Shown here piece by piece: positions 36,205-45,751 of a stretch of DNA of 64,000 nt (its first letter is position 1; each line of letters starts with the position of its first letter). This DNA comes from Cedecea neteri (GTDB lineage Bacteria > Pseudomonadota > Gammaproteobacteria > Enterobacterales > Enterobacteriaceae), in assembly GCF_000758325.1 (NCBI RefSeq), contig NZ_CP009459.1:1860001-1924000 (forward strand), read 5' to 3'. The position numbers and the translations under genes were made by a program. Below the pieces are notes generated by a model. It made no database searches. It was not told the DNA's origin and saw nothing but the letters and a program-made list of their open reading frames with translations.

Positions 36205-37248
36205 ATGCGTATTGAAGAAGATTTGAAGTTAGGTTTTAAAGACGTTTTAATCCGCCCAAAACGCTCCACCCTCAAAAGCCGTTCAGACGTTGAGCTGGAA
36301 CGTCAATTCACATTCAAGCATTCCGGTATCACGTGGTCTGGCGTCCCTATTATTGCTGCCAATATGGACACCGTAGGCACATTCGCGATGGCGCAGGCGC
36401 TGGCCTCATTCGACATTCTTACCGCCGTGCACAAACACTACTCTGTAGAAGAGTGGAGCAACTTTATTCGTTCCGTGCCTGAAAGCCAGCTGCGCCATAT
36501 CATGGTCTCAACCGGCACTTCTGATGCAGATTTTGCCAAAACTAAGCAGATTCTGGATCTGACTCCTGCGCTGAAGTTTATCTGCATCGACGTGGCGAAC
36601 GGTTACTCTGAGCACTTCACCCAGTTCGTCAGCAAAGCCCGAGAAGCATGGCCTGATAAAGTTATCTGTGCTGGTAACGTGGTTACCGGTGAAATGTGTG
36701 AAGAACTGATCTTGTCCGGGGCCGATATCGTGAAAGTGGGCATTGGCCCCGGCTCTGTATGCACCACGCGCGTTAAAACCGGCGTGGGCTATCCTCAGCT
36801 TTCCGCCGTCATTGAATGTGCTGATGCAGCTCACGGTTTAGGCGGCCAGATCGTCAGCGACGGTGGCTGTACTGTGCCGGGCGATGTGGCTAAAGCCTTT
36901 GGTGGTGGCGCTGACTTCGTTATGCTGGGCGGTATGCTGGCAGGGCATGAAGAAAGCGGCGGTACCGTTGTCGAACAGGATGGCGAGAAGTTTATGCTGT
37001 TCTACGGCATGAGTTCCGAGTCTGCCATGACCCGTCACGTAGGCGGTGTTGCGCAGTACCGTGCCGCAGAAGGAAAAACCGTTAAGCTGCCTCTGCGAGG
37101 GCCGGTGGAAAATACCGCTCGCGATATTCTTGGTGGCCTGCGTTCTGCCTGTACCTATGTAGGTGCCTCTCGCCTTAAAGAGCTAACTAAACGCACAACT
37201 TTCATCCGCGTTGCGGAACAGGAAAACCGCGTTTTCAATAGCCTCTGA
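36205..37248 (+). CDS. guaC: GMP reductase
   Basis: A 347-residue TIM-barrel enzyme that reductively deaminates GMP to IMP with NADPH, allowing guanine to feed adenine nucleotide pools. The catalytic loop [15 protein letters not shown] contains the active cysteine (near residue 186), and KVGIGPGS binds phosphate. The length equals that of E. coli GuaC. It is a single-gene unit with a long leader; convergent hofC ends 29 bases after its stop. Confidence 0.97.
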   Translation: MRIEEDLKLGFKDVLIRPKRSTLKSRSDVELERQFTFKHSGITWSGVPIIAANMDTVGTFAMAQALASFDILTAVHKHYSVEEWSNFIRSVPESQLRHIMVSTGTSDADFAKTKQILDLTPALKFICIDVANGYSEHFTQFVSKAREAWPDKVICAGNVVTGEMCEELILSGADIVKVGIGPGSVCTTRVKTGVGYPQLSAVIECADAAHGLGGQIVSDGGCTVPGDVAKAFGGGADFVMLGGMLAGHEESGGTVVEQDGEKFMLFYGMSSESAMTRHVGGVAQYRAAEGKTVKLPLRGPVENTARDILGGLRSACTYVGASRLKELTKRTTFIRVAEQENRVFNSL

Positions 37249-37277
37249 TGAGCATCGATGGCGCAGCTCAGGCTGCG

Positions 37278-38486
37278 TCATCCTCCTCCGCCCATGGCAT
37301 CCCCCATCTGGAAAATAGGCAGATACATGGCTATCACCAGCGTGCCAATGATCAAGCCAATGAACAGCATCATGACTGGCTCCAGCGTGGCGGCAAGATT
37401 TTCAGCCAGCTCCTGCGTTTTCTCATAATGCCAGCGCGCCAGGCGCTCAAGCATCAGATCCAGAGAACCGGATTCTTCACCAATTCGAACCAACTGTTGG
37501 CAAAGTGGTGTGAAATACCCCGACTGCTCCAACGCCTGCCATAGGGGCTTTCCCTCGGAAACCCGATCGCGTACATCAGTAATTTGCCGTTGCCAGAACG
37601 TCTGGGTCAGCGTTTTTTCAACCGCCTCAAGACCCTGTAACAGGGGAACGCCAGAGTGCTGAGACAGCGTCAGTACGGTAAAGATCTGGCTGAGTAACTG
37701 GCCTCGCCTCAAGGGAGCAATGACCGGTATTTTTAACAGCAGTAATTGTTCTTTTTCTCGAACGACGGGTTGGGTGCGGCGAAGCCACCAACCTATAACG
37801 GCTAAGAGCATAGCGGTTAAAACCCACCATCCCCCTTGGGACGTTGCCCACTCTGAAATACTCATAACGGCCTGAGTAATCGCGGGCAGAGGTGCGTTAA
37901 AAGAACGATAGATATTGGCAAACTCAGGCAGAACAAACCCAACCATACCTGTGGTGACCAGCAGTGCAACAATCAAAATAAAGGCCGGATAACGCAGGGC
38001 TTTCACGACCTTTTTGGTGAGTTGGTATTGTTGTTCTTGTTGTTCGGCTAGCCGCTGGCAGCACTCTGCCAGCCTTCCCGTTAGCTCTCCGGTATGCAGT
38101 AATGCAATAAACAGAGGTGGGAATATATGGGGCCATTGCTTAAGTGCTTCGGAAAACGGTATGCCCTGCGCTACCTGTCGCTCTATGTGTTGTAATAATG
38201 CAGACCATGCAGGTTTTGGATGCTGGCGGGCTATGAGCAACAGCGCGTCAGTTAAGGCGATACCTGCATGGAGCAGCGCTGCAAGTTGCCGGACAAAGTC
38301 AATTTTGTGCTGAATATGCCAACAGGATCTTCCTGACAGCGATGATTTTTTAACGGACAGGAGCTGAAGTTGCTGCTGAGCAAGCTCCTCCTCAAGAGAA
38401 GCGTACTCGCCGGCAAGCGACTCACCGCTCTTTAGTTGACCTTCGTGGTCTATGGCTTCCCAGCGCCAAAGCAGTGGTTTAGGCAT
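37278..38486 (-). CDS. hofC: Type IV pilus/type II secretion inner membrane protein HofC
   Basis: A 402-residue GspF/PilC-family platform protein with the two repeated cytoplasmic halves (FVRQLAALLHAGIALTDAL and FTVLTLSQHSGVPLLQGL) and three membrane segments (ALRYPAFILIVALLVTTGMVGFVLP; WWVLTAMLLAVIGWWL; the C-terminal MLFIGLIIGTLVIAMYLPIF). It would anchor pilin assembly with HofB. The ATG at 38486 overlaps the hofB stop by 8 bases; a GTG three codons upstream is an alternative. It is the last gene of the operon ppdD-hofB-hofC. Confidence 0.93.
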   Translation of the reverse strand: MPKPLLWRWEAIDHEGQLKSGESLAGEYASLEEELAQQQLQLLSVKKSSLSGRSCWHIQHKIDFVRQLAALLHAGIALTDALLLIARQHPKPAWSALLQHIERQVAQGIPFSEALKQWPHIFPPLFIALLHTGELTGRLAECCQRLAEQQEQQYQLTKKVVKALRYPAFILIVALLVTTGMVGFVLPEFANIYRSFNAPLPAITQAVMSISEWATSQGGWWVLTAMLLAVIGWWLRRTQPVVREKEQLLLLKIPVIAPLRRGQLLSQIFTVLTLSQHSGVPLLQGLEAVEKTLTQTFWQRQITDVRDRVSEGKPLWQALEQSGYFTPLCQQLVRIGEESGSLDLMLERLARWHYEKTQELAENLAATLEPVMMLFIGLIIGTLVIAMYLPIFQMGDAMGGGG

Positions 38487-39858
38487 GTGGCACACCTAGC
38501 ACACGATAAATCTCCGCCAGCGTCGTATGACCTTGCTCTACGGCGACGCAGCCACTTTCGAAGAGCGTGCTCATCCCTTGCTCTCTGGCGAGCCTTTCAA
38601 TGTTACTTGCGGGTTCTCCTTGCGTGATGGCTTGCCTTAGACCGGCGGATAGAGGCAGGATTTCAAATAACGCTGTTCGTCCATAATACCCTCCGTAGCA
38701 ACGTTCACATCCTGTCGCATGCCAATTGGGCAGCGAGGAAGACCAAATGTGCCCTGGTAATGTTATGGCGGGTTCGTGGTTTGTTCTGCAATGAGGACAA
38801 AGTTTTCTCACCAGCCTTTGAGCCACGATGATATTCACGGCAGACGCGATCATCCAGCGAGGGATGGCTATTTGCTCCAGGCGGACAAGTGTTTCAACGG
38901 TGGAGTTGGTGTGCAGCGTCGATAAAACCAGGTGCCCGGTCTGGGCAGCTTTGATGGCAATTTCTGCCGTTTCGCCATCCCTGATTTCACCGACCATAAT
39001 AACGTCAGGATCCTGCCTCAGTAATGCGCGCAGGACGTGCTGAAAGGTGAGACCTGCCTTAGGGTTTATTTGCGTCTGATTCAGTCCTTCTTGCGGGATT
39101 TCTATCGGGTCTTCTACGCTACAGACGTTGATACCCGGTTGGTTAAGCGCAGACAGGGCGCTATACAGCGTAATGGTTTTTCCGCTCCCTGTAGGACCGG
39201 TTACCAGAATCATGCCCTGTGGGGCCTGGAGCGATTGCTGAAGCCGTTTTTTTTCATCCTCTGTCATACCCAGAGAATGGATGTCCATATGTTGTTTACC
39301 CTGCTGAAGAAGCCGTAAAACGACCTTCTCGCCGTATCGGCAGGGCAGCGTCGAGACGCGAAATGAAGCTTTCACCTCCTCGGTAAGATAGTCCATTTGT
39401 CCATCCTGCGGCAGCCGCTTTTCCGCGATATCCAGGTTAGCCAGAATTTTTAGCCTTGCTGTGACGGGGGCGGCCATTGCCTGAGGCAGTAGCGGTTGAC
39501 ATTGCAGCACGCCATCAATGCGAAGCCGAATTCGATAGGCATTCTCAAAGGGCTCAAAATGGATATCGGATGCACGCTGCTGTACTGCGGCGGCAAGCGT
39601 TGTATTCAAAAGTGCGACCACTGAACTGCTGCGATCGTGCTCCGAAGGTTGGGAAGGCTCCAGCGTTTGCCATTTCTCGAGCCGTTCAATGGGCCAGATC
39701 TCTACATCAATGTGTTTATCGCAAAGAAAACGGAGCGCCTCGTACATTTGCTCGTTTGGGGCTTCAACCGCAGCAATTCGTACCGCATCAGACGTTTCCT
39801 CTATCAGTATGGCGTTGTAGTGCTGGCATAGGGCGTTAAGCTGTTCTTTTGTGCTCAT
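38479..39858 (-). CDS. hofB: Type IV pilus assembly ATPase HofB
   Basis: A 459-residue GspE/PilB-type ATPase. Walker A GPTGSGKTITLYSAL, the Asp box VEDPIEIPQEGLNQTQINPKAGL, Walker B DPDVIMVGEIRD and the His box TGHLVLSTLHTNS are complete, as is the zinc tetracysteine CPHC ... CERC. Nothing suggests inactivation. It powers pilin polymerisation in related systems; in E. coli K-12 the hof genes are poorly expressed. The ATG overlaps the ppdD stop by 4 bases. Confidence 0.95.
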   Translation of the reverse strand: MSTKEQLNALCQHYNAILIEETSDAVRIAAVEAPNEQMYEALRFLCDKHIDVEIWPIERLEKWQTLEPSQPSEHDRSSSVVALLNTTLAAAVQQRASDIHFEPFENAYRIRLRIDGVLQCQPLLPQAMAAPVTARLKILANLDIAEKRLPQDGQMDYLTEEVKASFRVSTLPCRYGEKVVLRLLQQGKQHMDIHSLGMTEDEKKRLQQSLQAPQGMILVTGPTGSGKTITLYSALSALNQPGINVCSVEDPIEIPQEGLNQTQINPKAGLTFQHVLRALLRQDPDVIMVGEIRDGETAEIAIKAAQTGHLVLSTLHTNSTVETLVRLEQIAIPRWMIASAVNIIVAQRLVRKLCPHCRTNHEPAITLPGHIWSSSLPNWHATGCERCYGGYYGRTALFEILPLSAGLRQAITQGEPASNIERLAREQGMSTLFESGCVAVEQGHTTLAEIYRVLGVPHA

Positions 39859-40310
39859 TTACCAGCCCTCGCTTGCGTTTCGTTAAAGCGGAATACATCT
39901 TCACAGGCTTGTTTTAGCGGCGAGCCATTTTCAGCATTACAGACCCTTGTCCAGCCGGTTACGCCGCTCGCGTCGTTCCACTGAGGGGTGAACGTTACTG
40001 CCAGCCCGTTCAGTGATTCCTGGCCGTTGAGCGTCACAATCCCGCTGGCAACGCTCATTGAACTGATATAGCGCGTCGTTTTGGTTTCAGCGATGCCGTT
40101 ACTGCCGGCATTGCAACCGGAGATCCCTCCGCGCTCAATGGCGCAAAGCTCGACGCCGGTACGATAGGGCAGGAAGGTTTGCAGCATATCGGTCAACGCT
40201 GCTTTACGAAGGTAGTTTTGATATCCAGGAATGCCGATGGCGCTCAGAATGGCGATGATGCCTATCACCACCATGAGTTCGATTAGCGTAAATCCTTTTT
40301 GCTTGTTCAT
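39855..40310 (-). CDS. ppdD: Prepilin PpdD (type IV major pilin)
   Basis: A 151-residue type IVa prepilin. The short leader MNKQKG is followed by the cleavage site and the pilin helix FTLIELMVVIGIIAILSAIG, including Glu5. Four cysteines (ELCAIE, GCNAG, RVCNAE, QACEDVF) allow two disulphides, with the C-terminal D-region loop. E. coli PpdD has 146 residues. ATG 40310 is chosen because a longer reading would put 17 residues before the prepilin leader. It heads the ppdD-hofB-hofC operon; the prepilin peptidase is not in this window. Confidence 0.95.
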   Translation of the reverse strand: MNKQKGFTLIELMVVIGIIAILSAIGIPGYQNYLRKAALTDMLQTFLPYRTGVELCAIERGGISGCNAGSNGIAETKTTRYISSMSVASGIVTLNGQESLNGLAVTFTPQWNDASGVTGWTRVCNAENGSPLKQACEDVFRFNETQARAGK

Positions 40311-40494
40311 CTGTCGCTCCTTTTGGTTAGAGAGCAACACTGTGCTGAACAGGTTAAGCAATAGCGAACAGGGAAACGGGGATTCGCGAAATGCCTTCCG
40401 CGTTAGTTAATGCAGTTGTATGTATCGACAATCAAAATGGAAGTCAGTACGCAAAAAGCGGGCGCAGCACGGGCTGGCCCGCCGTGGTGTTGCA

Positions 40495-41424
<930 letters not shown>

Positions 41425-41468
41425 CTACTCTGAAGCGACTTCAAGTACCACTCTAAGGAGAACCTCTC

Positions 41469-42032
41469 ATGCAGCTTAAAGACGGCTGGCTGGTGGGGGT
41501 AAAACATCTGCCATCCCCGCATTGTGACGGCCGACCGGAAGAGGAAAATCCCTCGTTGCTGGTGGTGCACAATATTAGTTTGCCGCCGGGGGAGTTCGGT
41601 GGCCCATGGATTGATGCGTTATTTGCCGGAACGCTCGATCCTGCCGCGCACCCTTACTTTGCCGGTATTTCGCATTTGCGCGTGTCAGCCCATTGTCTGA
41701 TTCGCCGGGACGGCGAAATTGTTCAGTACGTCCCTTTCGATAAACGAGCCTGGCATGCGGGCGTCTCAAGCTATCAGGGCAGAGAAAAGTGCAACGACTT
41801 TTCTATCGGTATTGAGCTGGAAGGTACCGATACGCTGGCCTATACCGACGCTCAATATGAACAGCTCAGCGTTTTAGCTAACTTACTGATTCAACACTAT
41901 CCTGATATGGCGAAACACATGACGGGCCACAGCGATATAGCGCCCGGTCGGAAGACCGACCCTGGCCCTTCGTTTGACTGGCCGCGCTTTTTGGGTGCGG
42001 TTGAAGAGGCAACTGACAAGGAGAGCACATGA
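41469..42032 (+). CDS. ampD: 1,6-anhydro-MurNAc-L-alanine amidase AmpD
   Basis: A 187-residue cytoplasmic zinc amidase that cleaves anhydromuropeptides during wall recycling; its loss derepresses AmpR-controlled ampC beta-lactamases. Zinc ligands His34 (VVHNIS), His154 and Asp164 ([19 protein letters not shown]) are all present, so it should be active. GGAGAA precedes the ATG. The stop overlaps ampE by 4 bases. Confidence 0.96.
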   Translation: MQLKDGWLVGVKHLPSPHCDGRPEEENPSLLVVHNISLPPGEFGGPWIDALFAGTLDPAAHPYFAGISHLRVSAHCLIRRDGEIVQYVPFDKRAWHAGVSSYQGREKCNDFSIGIELEGTDTLAYTDAQYEQLSVLANLLIQHYPDMAKHMTGHSDIAPGRKTDPGPSFDWPRFLGAVEEATDKEST

Positions 42033-42883
42033 CCCTGTTTACCCTGCTGTTAGTCCTGATGAGCGAGCGATTGTTCAAAATGGGCGAACACTGGCAGTTA
42101 GATCACCGTCTTGAAGTCCTGTTTGGGCGGGTTAAGCATTTTTCTCTGTTAAGAACGCTGCTAATGACCGCTGCATTTATGGCTGTGGTTTTCCTGATTC
42201 TTCGTGCTTTGCATGGGTTACTGTTTAACGTCCCGCTGCTGGTGTTCTGGATTGCGCTGGGTGTGCTTTGCATCGGGGCCGGGCAGGTCAGGCTGCATTA
42301 CCATTCGTACCTTAAAGCCGCCAGCCATGATGATGAACATGCCCGTGACGCAATGGCTGCAGAGCTTACTTTGATTCATGGTGTTCCGCCTGAGTGCAGC
42401 GAGCGCGAATACCTGCGTGAGTTACAAAACGCGTTGCTGTGGATTAACTTCCGCTTCTATCTTGCGCCGCTGTTTTGGTTTGTGGTGGGTGGAACATGGG
42501 GGCCGGTTACGCTCGCGGGGTATGCTTTCCTGCGGGCATGGCAAACCTGGCTTGCGCGACACCATACGCCGCATGAGCGCTTGCTCTCGGGAATTGACGG
42601 CACTCTTCATATTCTTGACTGGGTGCCCGTACGTTTGGTGGGTGTCGCTTATGCCCTGTTGGGCCACGGCGAGCGAGCGCTTCCCGCGTGGTTTGCTTCT
42701 CTTGCCGACAGGCATACTTCTCAGTACCAGGTTCTGACACAGCTGGCGCAGTACTCGCTGGCGAGAGAACCCCATCAGGATAAGATGAAAACGCCGAAAG
42801 CTGCGGTATCGCTGGCGAAGAAGATTTCATTGGTGATTGTGGCGGTTGTGGCGTTACTGACGATTTACGGGACTTTGGTCTAG
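42029..42883 (+). CDS. ampE: Inner membrane protein AmpE
   Basis: A 284-residue membrane protein with about four hydrophobic segments ([49 protein letters not shown], and the C-terminal [19 protein letters not shown]). It is of the AmpE/CobD-like superfamily. It was described with AmpD as a possible sensor in beta-lactamase induction, but its biochemical role is not established. The length equals that of E. coli AmpE. A bidirectional terminator follows. Confidence 0.94.
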   Translation: MTLFTLLLVLMSERLFKMGEHWQLDHRLEVLFGRVKHFSLLRTLLMTAAFMAVVFLILRALHGLLFNVPLLVFWIALGVLCIGAGQVRLHYHSYLKAASHDDEHARDAMAAELTLIHGVPPECSEREYLRELQNALLWINFRFYLAPLFWFVVGGTWGPVTLAGYAFLRAWQTWLARHHTPHERLLSGIDGTLHILDWVPVRLVGVAYALLGHGERALPAWFASLADRHTSQYQVLTQLAQYSLAREPHQDKMKTPKAAVSLAKKISLVIVAVVALLTIYGTLV

Positions 42884-42898
42884 ATAGGAAGGCTTGTA

Positions 42899-42932
42899 AC
42901 AAAACGCCCCGCATTTGCGGGGCGTTTTTTTT
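42899..42932. terminator. Bidirectional terminator between ampE and aroP
   Basis: Stem CGCCCCGC (42905-42912) with GCGGGGCG (42917-42924), flanked by an A run on the left and eight T on the right; it serves ampDE on the plus strand and aroP on the minus strand. Confidence 0.92.
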
Positions 42933-42933
42933 A

Positions 42934-44304
42934 TCAGGCTTTTACAGCCTTCAGGTTCTTCTGCTTCAGGAAATAACCGACGCCCAGAATCGCAATCCAC
43001 ACTGGGATCAGGTAAACCGAGATGGCCATACCCGGGGTTATCAGCATGATGACCAGTACGCCAACCATAAACAGCAGGCAGACCCAGTTTCCTAATGGAT
43101 AGAACAGGGCAGGGAAGCGGGTTTTCACCCCTTGCTGCTGCTTGGCGCGACGGAATTTCATGTGCGCCAGGCTGATCATCGCCCAGTTGATCACCAGGGC
43201 GGAGACGACCAGTGCCATCAACAGGCCGAAAGCGGATTCCGGTGCCAGGTAGTTAATCAGCACGCAAAGGGCGGTAAAGCCTGCGGAAACCAGAATCGTG
43301 TTCACCGGCACACCACGTTTATCGACGCTTTTCAGCATCTTCGGCGCGTTGCCCTGCTGTGCCAGGCCGAACAACATGCGGCTGTTGCAGTATACGCAGC
43401 TGTTGTAAACCGACAGAGCTGCGGTGAGCACCACGATATTCAGGGCGTTGGCCACGAAGGTATCGCCCAGCTCATGGAAGATCAGAACGAACGGGCTAGT
43501 GTCTGCGGTGACGCGAGTCCACGGCAGCAGAGACAGCAGAATCGCCAGCGAACCCACATAGAAAATCAGAATACGGTAGATAACCTGGTTGGTTGCTTTT
43601 GGAATGCTCACTTCTGGGTTGTCTGCTTCGGCGGCGGTAATACCGACCAGCTCAAGCCCGCCGAAGGAGAACATAATGATCGCCATCATCATGACCAGCC
43701 CGGTAATACCGTGCGGCAGGAAGCCGCCCTGATCCCAGAGGTTACTGACGGATGCCTGTGGACCACCGTTGCCGCTAAAGAGCAACCAGCCGCCGAACAG
43801 GATCATGGCGATAACCGCCACCACTTTAATGATGGCGAACCAGAACTCCATCTCGCCAAAGACTTTAACGTTAGTTAAGTTGATGGCGTTGATAGCGATG
43901 AAGAACACCGCCGCCGTGGCCCAGGTTGGGATCTCCGGCCACCAGAACTGGATGTATTTGCCGACGGCCGTCAGTTCAGCCATGGCGACCAGAACGTAGA
44001 GTACCCAGTAGTTCCAGCCTGAAGCGAAGCCCGCGAAACCACCCCAGTACTTATAAGCAAAATGGCTGAAGGAACCGGCTACCGGCTCCTCAACGACCAT
44101 TTCACCCAGCTGGCGCATAATTAAAAAAGCGATAAACCCGGCGATAGCATAGCCGAGAATAATTGCCGGACCTGCGGACTGGATGACGGATGCGCTGCCC
44201 AGAAACAGGCCCGTCCCGATAGCTCCACCCAGCGCGATAAGCTGAATATGACGGTTTTTGAGACCGCGCTTCAGCGTGTCGCCGTGCTGTTGACCTTCCA
44301 TCAT
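42934..44304 (-). CDS. aroP: Aromatic amino acid permease AroP
   Basis: A 456-residue APC-superfamily symporter with twelve expected membrane segments that imports phenylalanine, tyrosine and tryptophan. The N-terminal signature LKRGLKNRHIQLIALGGAIGTGLFLGSAS and the GELVGITAAEADNPE-like loop (here FGGLELVGITAAEADNPE) are typical. E. coli AroP has 457 residues. Two adjacent ATGs (44304, 44301) are possible. It is divergent from pdhR; in E. coli it is repressed by TyrR. Confidence 0.95.
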   Translation of the reverse strand: MMEGQQHGDTLKRGLKNRHIQLIALGGAIGTGLFLGSASVIQSAGPAIILGYAIAGFIAFLIMRQLGEMVVEEPVAGSFSHFAYKYWGGFAGFASGWNYWVLYVLVAMAELTAVGKYIQFWWPEIPTWATAAVFFIAINAINLTNVKVFGEMEFWFAIIKVVAVIAMILFGGWLLFSGNGGPQASVSNLWDQGGFLPHGITGLVMMMAIIMFSFGGLELVGITAAEADNPEVSIPKATNQVIYRILIFYVGSLAILLSLLPWTRVTADTSPFVLIFHELGDTFVANALNIVVLTAALSVYNSCVYCNSRMLFGLAQQGNAPKMLKSVDKRGVPVNTILVSAGFTALCVLINYLAPESAFGLLMALVVSALVINWAMISLAHMKFRRAKQQQGVKTRFPALFYPLGNWVCLLFMVGVLVIMLITPGMAISVYLIPVWIAILGVGYFLKQKNLKAVKA

Positions 44305-44793
44305 GTAACCTCGTAGTGGTTAATGTCTGCGCTACATTGACGCGGATGTAATTGTTGTATTCCGTAATGTGTAGTCTTTTTTTTACGGTTATCAATTATG
44401 AATTTTGCGGATAGGGCTACCGCATCGCAAAGAATAGTGTTAAGCGCTGGCCTTTGCACCTGCTTTCTGCCACTGCTCTGACGAGTTGGGCAAAAAGAAA
44501 CCATTTGTAAAAAAGAGGGGAGGACAAGGTGAGTCAGGAATACTTCTTGAGCGGCCGTTTTGCGTCACAAAAATGACATACATTCACCTCGTCTTTCGGT
44601 TGTTTTTGAAAAATATATCGTTTCATAAACGTTAACTTACCGCTTTGTGGGTAAACGTGAGTTAGTGCCCAGGTTATGGTTTTGAAAAGCCCTTCTTTTG
44701 TTATTGTTAAAATGTGCCTGCTTTCATGATTTCAATCAAAACCAATATGGACAGAAGGTGAATACTTTGTTACTTTTAGCCTCACGAACGTGA
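44305..44793. promoter_or_regulatory. Divergent aroP-pdhR control region
   Basis: About 490 bases without a supported gene. In E. coli the corresponding region carries TyrR boxes for aroP and the long pdh promoter region. I see scattered TGTAAA/TTTACG half-sites (for example TTTACG at 44389-44394, TGTAAA at 44505-44510) but no complete TyrR box I would defend. Confidence 0.5.
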
Positions 44794-44810
44794 AATTGGT
44801 CTTACCAATT
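44794..44810 (+). promoter_or_regulatory. PdhR operator
   Basis: AATTGGTCTTACCAATT is a near-perfect palindrome matching the PdhR consensus ATTGGT-N3-ACCAAT, 32 bases before the pdhR start. PdhR bound here represses pdhR-aceEF-lpd until pyruvate releases it. Confidence 0.93.
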
Positions 44811-44841
44811 GACTCCGGGCTAATGGCAGAGATAGGGAACG

Positions 44842-45606
44842 ATGGCCTACAGCAAAATCCGCCAACCAAAATTATCCGATGTGATAGAGCAGCAGCTGGA
44901 GTTTCTCATCCTTGAGGGCACTCTACGCCCGGGCGAAAAACTTCCACCTGAACGCGAACTGGCGAAACAATTTGATGTTTCCCGTCCTTCGCTGCGCGAG
45001 GCCATCCAGCGTCTCGAGGCCAAGGGTTTGCTGCTTCGTCGCCAGGGCGGCGGTACTTTTGTCCAGAACAGCCTTTGGCAGAGCCTGAGCGACCCGCTGG
45101 TCGAACTGCTCTCAGACCATCCCGAATCCCAGTTTGATCTGCTTGAAACCCGCCATGCACTTGAAGGCATTGCTGCTTATTATGCGGCACTGCGCGGAAC
45201 CGAAGAAGATCTCTCGCGCATTGGTGATTGCCATATTGCCATCCAGCAGGCTCAGGAGTCCGGTGATTTAGACGCCGAAGCCGATGCCGTCATGCAGTAT
45301 CAAATTGCCGTAACCGAAGCCGCGCATAATGTTGTGCTTCTTCATTTATTGCGCTGCATGGAGCCTATGCTCGAACAGAACGTTCGCCAGAATTTTGAAT
45401 TGCTCTACGCGCGCCGTGAGATGTTGGCGCAAGTGAGCAGCCATCGCGCCAGCATTTTTGAGGCGATTATGGCTCGCCAGCCGGAGCAGGCGCGCGAAGC
45501 GTCGCACCGTCACCTGGCGTTTATTGAGGAAATATTGCTGGATCGCAGCCGTGAGCAGAGCCGTCGTGAGCGCTCTCTCCGTCTCCTTCAGCAACGTAAG
45601 GATTAA
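44842..45606 (+). CDS. pdhR: Pyruvate dehydrogenase complex repressor PdhR
   Basis: A 254-residue GntR/FadR-family repressor. The N-terminal winged helix ([52 protein letters not shown] in the family, residues about 9-66) is complete; the C-terminal all-helical domain binds pyruvate. It autoregulates through the operator at 44794 and represses the downstream aceE-aceF-lpd genes. The length equals that of E. coli PdhR. Confidence 0.97.
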   Translation: MAYSKIRQPKLSDVIEQQLEFLILEGTLRPGEKLPPERELAKQFDVSRPSLREAIQRLEAKGLLLRRQGGGTFVQNSLWQSLSDPLVELLSDHPESQFDLLETRHALEGIAAYYAALRGTEEDLSRIGDCHIAIQQAQESGDLDAEADAVMQYQIAVTEAAHNVVLLHLLRCMEPMLEQNVRQNFELLYARREMLAQVSSHRASIFEAIMARQPEQAREASHRHLAFIEEILLDRSREQSRRERSLRLLQQRKD

Positions 45607-45640
45607 GCGCCAAACTTTAGAGCGCGGCAACTAAACACAG

Positions 45641-45710
45641 AACCTGTCTTATTGCGTTCTTCGCTTCAGTTGCCCGAATTGATTCGGGCAAGAGCGCAAT
45701 GGGACAGGTT
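45641..45710 (+). promoter_or_regulatory. Long two-tier hairpin in the pdhR-aceE spacer
   Basis: The arm 45641-45661 pairs with 45690-45710: 21 positions with matches or G-U pairs at nearly all, reading AACCTGTC ... GACAGGTT at the base. Inside is a second hairpin, TTGCCCGAA (45670-45678) with TTCGGGCAA (45683-45691). No T run follows, so it is not a simple terminator. It lies 42 bases before aceE and would be in the aceE leader, or act as processing signal between pdhR and aceE messages. Confidence 0.8.
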
Positions 45711-45751
45711 CCAGATAAATCAACGTATTAGACAGATAAGGAATACCCCCC

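Noticed and set aside
36014-36226. A 70-codon ORF overlapping the start of guaC
   Set aside because: Its ATG lies inside the predicted -10 box of the guaC promoter, so it would not be in the transcript; no ribosome-binding site.
44529-44576. A 15-codon GTG ORF with a GAGGACAAG sequence upstream in the aroP-pdhR region
   Set aside because: Short enough to occur by chance, no amino acid bias, and no attenuator hairpin behind it.
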